Assembly: GCF_001613465.1 (NCBI RefSeq)
Contig: NZ_BDCK01000015.1
Span: 496,001-560,000 of the forward strand
DNA: 64,000 nucleotides
Direction of reading: 5' to 3'
From: Nocardia niwae NBRC 108934 = DSM 45340
Lineage (GTDB): Bacteria; Actinomycetota; Actinomycetes; Mycobacteriales; Mycobacteriaceae
Position numbers and translations under genes: made by a program. Below the pieces are notes generated by a model. The model was not told the DNA's origin, did no database searches, and saw nothing but the letters and a program-made list of their open reading frames with translations. This document shows, piece after piece, positions 23,859 through 31,863 of this stretch; position 1 is the stretch's first letter; every line of letters starts with the position of its first letter.

Positions 23859-25412
23859 ATGCCCGCGCCGGAAGCCGATGTATTCGACCGCCTCAGCGCG
23901 CTGGCCGCGATCGAGGCGCCCGCAGACCGTCAGCGCAGGACGATCGCCGAGACGTTCACCGGAAAACCGCTCGGCAGCGTGCCGATCGGCACCGCGGCCG
24001 ACGTCGCCGCCGCCTTCGGCAAGGCCAGAACCGCGCAGGAACGCTGGGCGGCCCGGCCGGTGGCCGAACGCGCCGCGGTGCTGGATCGTTACCGCGCGCT
24101 GGTGGTCGAGCATCGCGAGTTCCTGATGGACGTGGTGCAAGCCGAGACCGGCAAGGCGCGCTGGGCGGCCCAGGAAGAGATCATGGGTCTGATGTTCGCG
24201 GCCCGATATTTCGCCAAGACCGCGCCGAACCTGCTGGAAGCTCGCCGGGTGCCGGGCGCATTCCCCGTGCTCAACCGCGCCTCCGTCCGGTACCAGCCCA
24301 AAGGCGTTGTCGGTGTCATCGCGCCGTGGAACTATCCGCTGCTGCTGTCGATCGGTGATTCGCTTCCGGCGCTCATCGCGGGTAACGCCGTGGTGGTCAA
24401 GCCCGACAGCCAGACCCCGTTCTCCACCCTGGCCGGCGCCGAGTTGCTGTATCGAGCGGGCGTGCCGCGCGAGCTGCACGCCGTCGTCCCTGGCCCGGGT
24501 GGTGTGGTCGGCACCGCGATTGTCGAGGACTGCGATTATCTGATGTTCACCGGTTCCTCGGCGACCGGCCGCACACTGGCCGAGCAGTGCGGACGCAGGC
24601 TCATCGGCTTCTCCGCCGAACTCGGCGGGAAGAACCCGATGATCGTCACCGCGGGCGCCGACCTGGACAAAGCCGCCAAGGCCGCCGTGCGCGCCTGCTT
24701 CTCCAATGCCGGGCAGCTGTGCATCTCGATCGAGCGGCTGTATGTGGAGCGCCAGGTCGCCGCGGCGTTCACCGAGAAATTCGTGGCCGCGGTGGACGCC
24801 GCGAAACTCGGCGCCGCCTACGACTATTCGGCCGACATCGGCAGTCTCATCTCCGAAACGCAACTGGAAACGGTGACCAAGCACGTCGCGGACGCCACCT
24901 CGAAGGGGGCGAAGGTGCTCACCGGCGGCAAGGCCAGGCCGGATCTGGGCCCTCTGTTCTTCGAGCCGACCGTGCTCACCGACGTGACCGACGAGATGGA
25001 ATGCGGACGCGACGAGACCTTCGGCCCGCTGGTGTCGATCTATCCGGTCGACAGCGTCGAGGAGGCCGTGCGCCTGGCCAATGACACCGACTACGGCCTC
25101 AACGCCTCGGTGTGGGCGGCGAGCAAGTCCGAAGGCGAGCGGATCGCGGCGCGGCTGCACGCGGGCACGGTCTGCGTGGACGAGGGCTACGCGCCTGCGT
25201 GGGGCACCACCGGGGCCCCGATGGGCGGCATGGGCATCTCCGGCGTCGGACGCCGCCACGGCCCCGACGGCCTGCTGAAGTTCACCGAACCGCAGTCGAT
25301 CGTGGTCACTCGCTTCATGAACCTCGACGCGCCGAAGCTGTTCCCCAAGGACAGGTGGCAGCCGTTCCTGATGACCGTGGCCCGTAGCCTGCGTTTCCTG
25401 CCCGGACGCTGA
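23859..25412 (+). CDS. gabD2: Succinate-semialdehyde dehydrogenase GabD2
   Basis: A 517-residue NAD(P)-dependent aldehyde dehydrogenase, close in length and sequence to mycobacterial GabD2 (about 518 residues). Shared blocks include VGVIAPWNYPLLLSIGDSLPAL, FTGSSATGRTLAEQ, FSAELGGKNPMIV and the catalytic FSNAGQLCISIER with Cys288. It oxidises succinic semialdehyde to succinate, linking GABA or 2-oxoglutarate breakdown to the TCA cycle. AGGAGG precedes the ATG. It is monocistronic, ending at a strong hairpin. Confidence 0.93.
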   Translation: MPAPEADVFDRLSALAAIEAPADRQRRTIAETFTGKPLGSVPIGTAADVAAAFGKARTAQERWAARPVAERAAVLDRYRALVVEHREFLMDVVQAETGKARWAAQEEIMGLMFAARYFAKTAPNLLEARRVPGAFPVLNRASVRYQPKGVVGVIAPWNYPLLLSIGDSLPALIAGNAVVVKPDSQTPFSTLAGAELLYRAGVPRELHAVVPGPGGVVGTAIVEDCDYLMFTGSSATGRTLAEQCGRRLIGFSAELGGKNPMIVTAGADLDKAAKAAVRACFSNAGQLCISIERLYVERQVAAAFTEKFVAAVDAAKLGAAYDYSADIGSLISETQLETVTKHVADATSKGAKVLTGGKARPDLGPLFFEPTVLTDVTDEMECGRDETFGPLVSIYPVDSVEEAVRLANDTDYGLNASVWAASKSEGERIAARLHAGTVCVDEGYAPAWGTTGAPMGGMGISGVGRRHGPDGLLKFTEPQSIVVTRFMNLDAPKLFPKDRWQPFLMTVARSLRFLPGR

Positions 25413-25420
25413 CGCACGAG

Positions 25421-25454
25421 GTCCGCCCGGGTGGTCGTGCCCACCCGGGCGGAC
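25421..25454. terminator. Strong bidirectional terminator hairpin
   Basis: A perfect 14-base-pair stem (25421-25434 with 25441-25454) and a six-base loop TCGTGC, immediately after gabD2 and just past the end of the convergent DUF779 gene. The stem begins GTCCGCCCGG. No U-tract, but its stability and position make termination for both genes likely. Confidence 0.8.
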
Positions 25455-25480
25455 GATCCGCCGGTTCGTTCGTGCAGGGG

Positions 25481-25861
25481 TCACGCCAACCGGTCGGCTC
25501 CGGTGCGCGGCGGCCCTCCTGCCGCCAGCGCCGCTGCTTCCTCGTCGGTGAGCAGCCGTGCTCTGAGCACGAATCGCAGGTCTTCGAGCGTGTCCGAAGC
25601 GCAGCTGCCGGGCGCGTCGGCCACGTCGACCGTCACGTGGGTGTGCTTCCAATGCTCGTATTGCTCACCGCTGATCCAGAATTCGGTGTGCCAGGGAAGG
25701 CTGCCGAGCAGGACGTCCGCGCCGTCGATCCGGGACTCCCGGATGGGCAGGCACCGGGGCTCGCCGCTGTCGCGGTGTCCGCCGGACTGGTGCAGCAGCA
25801 CGGCCCCGTGCTGGTGGATCACGCGGCGCAAGGCGGCTCTGGCGCGGTCGGTGATGTCCAC
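25481..25861 (-). CDS. DUF779 protein
   Basis: A 126-residue cytosolic protein. HGAVLLHQSGGHRDSGEPRC and GSLPWHTEFWISGEQYEHWKHTHVTVDV are the diagnostic DUF779 blocks, rich in His and Cys that may bind metal. DUF779 genes usually sit beside an NAD-dependent alcohol/aldehyde dehydrogenase and a GAF-type activator. Here the regulator is present but no such dehydrogenase adjoins. GTG 25861 has GGAG eight bases upstream. Confidence 0.87.
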   Translation of the reverse strand: MDITDRARAALRRVIHQHGAVLLHQSGGHRDSGEPRCLPIRESRIDGADVLLGSLPWHTEFWISGEQYEHWKHTHVTVDVADAPGSCASDTLEDLRFVLRARLLTDEEAAALAAGGPPRTGADRLA

Positions 25862-25979
25862 CCGGTGCGCTCCGGCGCCGCTCGACCGACGTGGATGACG
25901 GGGCCGATGTGTGTCGGGTAGTCGGCGATGCCGGAGTCCTGCCCCCGGTCTGGCATAGCTCATGATTCCTCGCAGATAT

Positions 25980-26030
25980 CTCGGACCGACCCACTATGGT
26001 CCGCGGAGGTTGGTGCGAGGTTGGTCCGAG
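25980..26030. promoter_or_regulatory. Candidate activator site upstream of the DUF779 gene
   Basis: CTCGGACC (25980-25987) and its exact complement GGTCCGAG (26023-26030) flank a tandem direct repeat GAGGTTGGT (26006-26014 and 26017-26025) with an 11-base period, one helical turn. The site lies about 120-170 bases upstream of the DUF779 start, the distance of an upstream activating sequence. Confidence 0.45.
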
Positions 26031-26034
26031 AAGC

Positions 26035-27249
26035 TCAGTCGCGCAATGCCGTATGCAGGCGAGCCGCGACCACCGCGCGCCGCACGTCGTCGGACGGGAG
26101 CAACCGCAGGGCGTGCTCGTGCACCGCGATGTCGCGGGGCGCGCGTTCGCCGAAGGCGACAGCGTGCTCCGCTCGGTCACCGGCGAGTACAGCGGTCCGC
26201 ACGCCCACGTCGAGGTAGTCGCGCCACCGCAACACGGCGGGCGCTTCCGATCCGGGCAGCAGCGGCCCGCGGTACAGCCACACCGCCGAGGTGGTGTCGC
26301 CCGCGGTGACGGCGGCGAGCAGGTCGACGGCGTCGCAGGAGACGGGGCCGGTCAGTGCGTACCGGCGGTTGCTGATGTCACCGCCGATCGCGCGGCGCAG
26401 ATGCGAGACATCGGCTTTGAGTGTGCTGATGGAAACCGACCGGTCACCGTACAGGTCGGCGTGCAGTTGTTCGGGGGTGAAGCCGTCCGGCTGCAGCGCC
26501 AGCAGGGCGAGAATCTCCAGCTGCCGAGGCGGCAGGGGTAGCGGCGCTCCGTCGCGCACCAGGCGTGCGGCGCCGAGGCATTCGAGCCGGATTCCCGGTG
26601 CGGGTATGGGCGCGGCGGTGCGCAACATCGTCTCCACCGCCGTCACCAGCGCGCGCACCGAGGTGAGCACCGCGGGATGGGAACGCTCCCAGGAACTGGA
26701 CAGGTCCAGCGCCCCGACCTGCCTGCCATCGGGTCCGTGGATCGGGGCGGAATAGCAGACCCAGCCGTGCAGGGCGGCGATCAGGTGTTCGGCGGAGAAC
26801 ACCGTCGCAGGGCGATCGGTGTGCAGCGCGAGCGCCAGACCGTTGGTGCCCATATGGCTTTCGTCCCAGCAGCCGCCGGGTGCGAGATTGACCTGTTCGG
26901 CCTGCCTGCGCAGCGCGCGATCACCGCAGGACCACAAGACGGTGCCCGCGCTGTCGGTGACCACGGCCAGGTAACCGGAGTCCTCGGTGATGGCGCGCAG
27001 TTCACCCGCCAGGGCCGTCACCGGTTCCCGCAGTGGGGACGCGGCCCAGCGATCGCCGATGTCGTCCACTCCGGGCGCGACCGTGGTGGCGGGATCGACG
27101 GTGTGCATCGACCGCCGCCAGGACTGCGCTACTTCGTTGCGGAGGACGGTGGTGCGGTGACCGGATGTCACCCGTGCGGCCGTCGCCCAGCGCTCCCATT
27201 CTCTTTCCAGTTCGACCCGTTGCTGTGTGAGGGTGCGGAACTGCGCCAC
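26035..27249 (-). CDS. GAF-domain transcriptional regulator of the alcohol/aldehyde type
   Basis: A 404-residue regulator. The N-terminal SWRRSMHTVDPATTVAPGVDD and the GAF region (GYLAVVTDSAGTVLWSCGD; APGGCWDESHMGTNGLALAL; VCYSAPIHGPDG) are as in AcoR-like sensors. The sigma-54 AAA+ part is absent. The C-terminal half instead has a winged-helix segment (LPPRQLEILALLAL; ISTLKADVSHLRRAIGG). It lies upstream of the DUF779 gene on the same strand and probably activates it in response to an alcohol, diol or aldehyde. Confidence 0.85.
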   Translation of the reverse strand: MAQFRTLTQQRVELEREWERWATAARVTSGHRTTVLRNEVAQSWRRSMHTVDPATTVAPGVDDIGDRWAASPLREPVTALAGELRAITEDSGYLAVVTDSAGTVLWSCGDRALRRQAEQVNLAPGGCWDESHMGTNGLALALHTDRPATVFSAEHLIAALHGWVCYSAPIHGPDGRQVGALDLSSSWERSHPAVLTSVRALVTAVETMLRTAAPIPAPGIRLECLGAARLVRDGAPLPLPPRQLEILALLALQPDGFTPEQLHADLYGDRSVSISTLKADVSHLRRAIGGDISNRRYALTGPVSCDAVDLLAAVTAGDTTSAVWLYRGPLLPGSEAPAVLRWRDYLDVGVRTAVLAGDRAEHAVAFGERAPRDIAVHEHALRLLPSDDVRRAVVAARLHTALRD

Positions 27250-27390
27250 GTGGAAGACCCATCGTCGTGTGAGCTCGTATTCGCACTCTCATTCTGGCGT
27301 ACGCCGACCGGAGTGGCGAGCCGTTCCAGCCCTACCGGCCGGTTGCGTCGGCTTCGAGCGAACCGGGCGGCGAGGTCATATGCTGCTGGC

Positions 27391-27813
27391 ATGGCGACCG
27401 GTTTCGCGCGGGCACGCCTCGCCGACGTGCACGAAGTGGCTTCGGGCATGCCCTATGTGACCCGCATCGACGGACCGCGTGGTAACCCGATATACCAGGT
27501 CGGGGGCAAGTCGTTCGTGTTCTTCCGCACTCCGCGCCCGGACGCCGTCGACCCGGTCACCGGCGAGCGCTACGCCGATGTGATCGTGATCTGGGTGCCT
27601 TCGGAGTCGGACAAACAGGCGCTGGTCCAGGACCCGGACTCCCCGTTCTTCACCACGCGGCATTTCGACGGGCATCCGTCGGTCCTGGTGCGCGCGGCCC
27701 GCCTCGGCGAACTGAGCCGTCGAGAACTCACCGAGGTCATCCAGGACGCCTGGCTGTCGCGAGCCTCGCGCAAGCGCGCGGCGGATTGGCTGGCCGCCCG
27801 TCCGCCGCGCTGA
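27391..27813 (+). CDS. MmcQ/YjbR-like protein
   Basis: A 140-residue protein of the YjbR/CyaY-fold family of uncertain function. Conserved-type segments are GNPIYQVGGKSFVFFRTPRPDA, DSPFFTTRHFDGHPSVLVRA and the C-terminal ELTEVIQDAWLSRASRKRAADWLA. These proteins adopt a double-wing DNA-binding-like fold, but no mechanism is established. ATG 27391 matches family N-termini. It converges on the lipoprotein gene with only four bases between the stops. Confidence 0.85.
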   Translation: MATGFARARLADVHEVASGMPYVTRIDGPRGNPIYQVGGKSFVFFRTPRPDAVDPVTGERYADVIVIWVPSESDKQALVQDPDSPFFTTRHFDGHPSVLVRAARLGELSRRELTEVIQDAWLSRASRKRAADWLAARPPR

Positions 27814-27817
27814 ACGG

Positions 27818-28141
27818 TCACTTCCGGATGAAAATGCCTGCCACGTCGGCGTTCTTGATGGGGGTGTCGGCGTTGGCCTGTGCGCCGCACAGCAGGTCGA
27901 CCGACACCATGGTCGCGTCCACGGCGGTCCCGGCCGGTTCACGGTCGTCCTTGCTCTGCTGCTTGACGAATTTGGTGATCGTCGTGCGCTTGGTGTCCTG
28001 ATCCTGCTTGACGTACTCGCTGCACGGCGTGTCGCCGCCGCGATTGAGGGCGCGTTCGATATCGCTGCAGCCCGCGAGCGCCATGGCGACCATCGCGATC
28101 CCGAGGCCGGTGCGGCCGGTTCGTGACAGCGTGGCGTTCAT
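27818..28141 (-). CDS. Small secreted lipoprotein, copy A
   Basis: A 107-residue lipoprotein precursor: positively charged N-terminus, hydrophobic stretch and lipobox LAGC near residue 25. The mature part contains GGDTPCSEYVKQDQDTKRTTITKFV and ends CGAQANADTPIKNADVAGIFIRK. Three cysteines remain after lipidation, so a disulphide is possible. The same pattern occurs in the lipoprotein at 61436-61753, so the two are paralogues. GGAGGAG precedes ATG 28141. Function unknown. Confidence 0.8.
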   Translation of the reverse strand: MNATLSRTGRTGLGIAMVAMALAGCSDIERALNRGGDTPCSEYVKQDQDTKRTTITKFVKQQSKDDREPAGTAVDATMVSVDLLCGAQANADTPIKNADVAGIFIRK

Positions 28142-28233
28142 GGGCTCCTCCTGAAGGGTTCGGCGGCGCTGCCCGCCGCGATCGGACTTCAGCGTAGAGC
28201 GCTCGCGCCGAGTGTCCACCGAGGGCGGGTGGC

Positions 28234-29373
28234 TCACGCGCGGAAGACGCACAGCGGGACGTTCATCTCCGCCGGGGTGAGCGAACCGTGGTGCCCGATC
28301 AGCCGCGACTGCAGCGGCTCGGCGCCGGTCCGGATGACGCCACGCCGGCCACGGGCCACCACGACCAGATCGCCGATGCGCCGGGCGATGGCCGGGGCGA
28401 CGGTGGGACCGAACCAGCCTCGGCCCACGGCTTCCGCTCGGTCGAGGACCTCGAAGTCGGCGCCGAGTATGGTCTCCCAAGCCGCCGCGACGTCGGATTC
28501 GGCGCCCGGTTCGGTGTAGACGTGCCGGGCGCGGGGCTCACCGCCGAGCGCCCGGACGCCGTCTTGCAAGGCGGGGGTGGTGTCGAAATCGAGGCGATCG
28601 TCCATGTGCACCATGCCGTGGTCGGCGGTCACCAGCAGTGCCGCTCCGGCGGGCAGCTCATCGGCGAGCGCGGCGGCGAGCCGGTCGGCGTGCGTGAGTT
28701 CCAGTTGCCAGGACCGTGACGCGGGCCCGCGCACATGTCCGGTCAGGTCGAGATCCCCGTGGTAGGTGTAGACCAGGGAGCGCGGGCCCGCGCGTAACGC
28801 CTCGCTCACACCGGCGACGAGATCGCCGAACGACAGCTGCGGGCGGAACTGGCAACCGCGCAGCACCGCCTCGGTCAGCCCCGACCCCGCTTGATCGCGC
28901 GGCGATACCTGCGCGACGGCGATGCCGTCGGCGACGGCGCGCTGGAAAACTGTTGTGTGGGGCTGGAATTCCGTGGGGACCAGTTCCCGCCGGAGATCGG
29001 ACTTGGGCGCGCCGTGCAGCCGCCAGGACAGCGGGGTGAACAGCCGGTCGTAACCGGGAACGTGGAACAGATAGCCGACGATCCCGTGCTCGCCGGGCGG
29101 AACGCCCACCCCGAGCGAGGCGAGGCTGGTGGCCGTCGTCGTCGGGAATCCGGCGGTGAGCCGGATCGGCGCGAGGCCGGACAGGAACGGCGCCGCAGCG
29201 GGATCGGCGACGAGATCCTCGTAGCCGAGCCCGTCCACCAGGAGGACGCAGACCTGGTCGGCGTCGAGCCGCAGCCCGAGGCGGTCCTCCTCGCCGGGGA
29301 CACCGAGACCGGCGAGGACGGAGGGGAACAGGTCGGCGAGCGAACCCGAACCGTAGCGCGGCGCGACGAACAC
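28234..29373 (-). CDS. Alkaline phosphatase superfamily nucleotide pyrophosphatase/phosphodiesterase
   Basis: A 379-residue metal-dependent phosphodiesterase. The N-terminal metal site is CVLLVDGLGYEDL, the nucleophile is in the segment AGFPTTTATSLASLGVGVPPGEHGI (Thr nucleophile expected), followed by TYHGDLDLTGH and VTADHGMVHMD. No signal peptide is visible, so it is probably cytosolic. The family hydrolyses phosphodiester or pyrophosphate bonds in nucleotides or glycerophosphodiesters. The substrate is unknown. Confidence 0.88.
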   Translation of the reverse strand: MFVAPRYGSGSLADLFPSVLAGLGVPGEEDRLGLRLDADQVCVLLVDGLGYEDLVADPAAAPFLSGLAPIRLTAGFPTTTATSLASLGVGVPPGEHGIVGYLFHVPGYDRLFTPLSWRLHGAPKSDLRRELVPTEFQPHTTVFQRAVADGIAVAQVSPRDQAGSGLTEAVLRGCQFRPQLSFGDLVAGVSEALRAGPRSLVYTYHGDLDLTGHVRGPASRSWQLELTHADRLAAALADELPAGAALLVTADHGMVHMDDRLDFDTTPALQDGVRALGGEPRARHVYTEPGAESDVAAAWETILGADFEVLDRAEAVGRGWFGPTVAPAIARRIGDLVVVARGRRGVIRTGAEPLQSRLIGHHGSLTPAEMNVPLCVFRA

Positions 29374-29416
29374 GAACGTCAGAATGTCAACGTCGGCGGC
29401 TGCCTGGCAAGGGCAT

Positions 29417-29728
29417 TCACGCCTGTCCGGTCTCGAAACGGCTCACCTTGCCGTCGCGCAGGACGAATCGCCAGGTGGTCCGCATCGAGCCCCACCGGGA
29501 ATTGGTGTAGTCGGCGACCAGTTCGGTGCCGTCGTCACCGATGGACTCGACTCGCATGCGGCCGTTGCTGTCGAAGATCTCCGCTCCGGTCCACTGGTGG
29601 AGGTTGCGCTCCACACCGTCGTCGGACATGGTGGCGTCGTCGGTGAGCACCGCGTAGAACCGGTCCTGATCGTTGGCGTTGAGCGCGTCGACGAACTCCT
29701 GCACCGTCGGATCCAGCTGCGCGGTCAT
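29417..29728 (-). CDS. SnoaL/NTF2-like protein
   Basis: A 103-residue cone-barrel protein: VQEFVDALNANDQDRFYAVLTDDATMSDDG is the typical SnoaL-like opening, and WRFVLRDGKVSRFETGQA the typical end. The fold is used for polyketide cyclases, isomerases and ligand carriers; this one has no evident catalytic set. It sits downstream of the TetR gene on the same strand. Confidence 0.8.
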   Translation of the reverse strand: MTAQLDPTVQEFVDALNANDQDRFYAVLTDDATMSDDGVERNLHQWTGAEIFDSNGRMRVESIGDDGTELVADYTNSRWGSMRTTWRFVLRDGKVSRFETGQA

Positions 29729-29788
29729 CCGGGTCGTCCTCTCGGATCGGTGTGGGAAGCATCGGACAGCAAATGTCTGGCGTCCACT

Positions 29789-30415
29789 CTAGGTCAGCGG
29801 CGGCGCGCTCGGCTCGATCACAGTCGCGAAGGTCCGCATGACATCGTCCACCAACGCCGGGGCGGTGGTGCCGAACTGCCCGGCGCGTTTCTCCAGCTGT
29901 CCGTCCAGCCACAACGAGGCCAGCCCGTGGCCGAGTCCCCAGAACATGACCGCCAGGGTGTCGGCTTTGTCGGCGGGCAGCGCTCCCGCGCGGACGCACT
30001 CGGTGATGGCGTCGGCCAGCACGCCGAAGGCCGCGTCGCCCGCGGCCATGGTGTCGGGGTGTTTGTCGGGTTGGGAGAGTTCGGGCCGGAACATCAACCG
30101 GAAGTAGGCCGGGTGTTCGCGGGAAAACCGCACGTAGGTGCTCGCGAGGGCGGTGAGGGCGGCCATGGGTGTCTCCGCCTCGGCGCGGGCCGCTTCCAGT
30201 TGCGTTCCCAGCAACCGGAAGCCCTGGGTGGACAGCGTCGCGAGGAGAGCGGCTCGGTCGGGGAAATGGTGGTACGGCGCGGCGGTGCTCACGCCCGCCT
30301 CGCGCGCCACCCGGCGCAGGCTCACCGCCGCGAGCCCCTCGGTCTCGATCAAACGCAGGCAGGCGGCCAGCAGCGCGTCGCGCAGGGCGCCGTGGTGGTA
30401 ACTGGTCCGCGTCAC
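29789..30415 (-). CDS. TetR/AcrR family regulator
   Basis: A 208-residue repressor. The HTH is LAAVSLRRVAREAGVSTAAPYHHFPDRAALLATL, and the WHG-like ligand domain includes HPAYFRLMFRPEL. It is divergent from the NAD-dependent reductase at 30526, with a 19-bp perfect palindrome and an overlapping half-site in between, so it most likely represses that gene and itself. Confidence 0.92.
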   Translation of the reverse strand: MTRTSYHHGALRDALLAACLRLIETEGLAAVSLRRVAREAGVSTAAPYHHFPDRAALLATLSTQGFRLLGTQLEAARAEAETPMAALTALASTYVRFSREHPAYFRLMFRPELSQPDKHPDTMAAGDAAFGVLADAITECVRAGALPADKADTLAVMFWGLGHGLASLWLDGQLEKRAGQFGTTAPALVDDVMRTFATVIEPSAPPLT

Positions 30416-30460
30416 CGTCCGAGCGTATGCGACGCGCCCTGGACAGCCTAACTATGCGGT

Positions 30461-30488
30461 GCTTAGATTATCTGAGCGGCGCTCAGAT
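30461..30488. promoter_or_regulatory. TetR operator with three phased half-sites
   Basis: ATCTGAGCG-G-CGCTCAGAT (30470-30488) is a perfect 19-bp palindrome. GCTTAGAT (30461-30468) forms a second, 7/8 dyad with its left arm. The dyad centres are exactly 10 bases apart, so two dimers could sit on one face of the helix. It overlaps the likely promoter of the reductase. Confidence 0.75.
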
Positions 30489-30525
30489 GAAGGTCGCCGA
30501 AGCCACCCACGAGACGGATGAAGAC

Positions 30526-31602
30526 ATGAGCACACGAGTAACGGTCACCGGCGCAACAGGTTTCGTCGCCGGCCACGTCATCGCCGAGTTGCTGGAGCAC
30601 GGCTACGCCGTGCGCGCGACGGTTCGCGACCTCGCCGACACCGGCAAGCGCGAACACCTGGTCGAATCGGCCCGGCGCACCGGCGGCGAGCTGGAGTTCG
30701 CCCGAGCCGACCTCAACGGCGACGACGGCTGGGCGGCCGCGGTCGCGGGCAGCGCCGCGGTCCTGCATGTCGCCTCTCCGTTTCCCAGCACTCCGCCCGA
30801 CGACGAGCGCGAACTCATCGACACCGCGGTCGAAGGAACGCTGCGCGTGCTGCGCGCCTGCGCTGCCGCGGGCACGGTACGCCGGGTGGTGCTCACCTCC
30901 TCGACCGCCGCGATCGTCCACGGCCACCCCGACGACGCCCTGCGCACGGAGGAGGACTGGACGGTGATCGAGCGCAGCCCCGCCTACCAGAAGAGCAAGA
31001 CGCTGGCCGAGCGGGCGGCCTGGGATTTCGTCGCGAAGCTCCCGGCGGGCGAACGATTCGAGCTGGTCGTCGTCAATCCGGGCATGGTGCTCGGGCCGTT
31101 GCTGTCCGCCGCGACGAGCACGTCGCACGAGCCCGTGCGCAGGTTGCTCGCCGGGGACGTACCCGGTACACCCCGGGTCGGCTGGGCGCCGGTGGATGTG
31201 CGCGATCTCGCTGTGGCGCACCGTCTCGCGCTGGAGACGCCGGAGGCTGCGGGCAACCGCTATATTTGCGCGGGCGAGCATTTGTGGATGGGCGACATCG
31301 CGCGCATCCTGGCCGAGGAATACCGGCCGCGCGGCTTCCGGGTGCCGACCAGGCGCCTGCCGAACTGGCTCGTACGCGGTGTCGCGATCTTCGACAAGGG
31401 CGTCCGGCTGACCGTGCCCACTCTGGGACGCAGTGAGTCGCTCAGTGCGGGCAAAGCGCGGCGCGAACTGGGCTGGACCATGCGGCCGGTGCGCGAAACC
31501 GTGCTGGACACCGCCGAAAGCCTGCTGCAGCACGGGATCGTCGCGCCGCCGCGGCGCACGCAGGCCCCGGCGGCTGCCGCGCCGCGTGCGGCGCGGGTCT
31601 GA
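30526..31602 (+). CDS. NAD(P)-dependent epimerase/dihydroflavonol-4-reductase family protein
   Basis: A 358-residue extended short-chain dehydrogenase. The NAD-binding start is VTVTGATGFVAGHVIAELLEHG, followed by VLHVASPFP and the catalytic Y-x3-K in AYQKSKTLAERAAW. The subgroup is the aldehyde reductase/cinnamoyl-CoA-reductase-like family. ATG 30526 is chosen because the Rossmann motif starts six residues later; ATG 30487 lies inside the operator. It is presumably induced when the divergent TetR protein binds an aldehyde or ketone ligand. Confidence 0.9.
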   Translation: MSTRVTVTGATGFVAGHVIAELLEHGYAVRATVRDLADTGKREHLVESARRTGGELEFARADLNGDDGWAAAVAGSAAVLHVASPFPSTPPDDERELIDTAVEGTLRVLRACAAAGTVRRVVLTSSTAAIVHGHPDDALRTEEDWTVIERSPAYQKSKTLAERAAWDFVAKLPAGERFELVVVNPGMVLGPLLSAATSTSHEPVRRLLAGDVPGTPRVGWAPVDVRDLAVAHRLALETPEAAGNRYICAGEHLWMGDIARILAEEYRPRGFRVPTRRLPNWLVRGVAIFDKGVRLTVPTLGRSESLSAGKARRELGWTMRPVRETVLDTAESLLQHGIVAPPRRTQAPAAAAPRAARV

Positions 31603-31613
31603 GGAGTGCGGGC

Positions 31614-31814
31614 ATGCTGATCGCCACCTTGATCGCCGCCACTGTCGCCATGGCGCGGCGCTGGTTCGCCCGCCGGTCCCCGCGTGGGGACACCGCCGGA
31701 GCAGGTGTTCGCGGCCCCGTCCGCCGGGCGTTGCGCCGTCCCGCGCCGGTAGCCGCCGCCTGCGTCGCGCTACTCGGCGCCGCGGTCGCCGTGGGCGCGC
31801 TCGCCCACTGCTGA
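31614..31814 (+). CDS. Small membrane-associated protein (66 residues)
   Basis: ATG 31614 lies 11 bases after the reductase stop and is preceded by GAGGAG at eight bases. The peptide has two hydrophobic segments, LIATLIAATVAMA at the start and PVAAACVALLGAAVAVGALAHC at the end, joined by a strongly basic linker. I know no family. Good initiation signals and operon position argue for a real gene. Confidence 0.5.
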   Translation: MLIATLIAATVAMARRWFARRSPRGDTAGAGVRGPVRRALRRPAPVAAACVALLGAAVAVGALAHC

Positions 31815-31863
31815 AGCCGGCCCCGAGGTGCGGCGCTCCGGTCCGGTTCGCTAGACAGGACAC

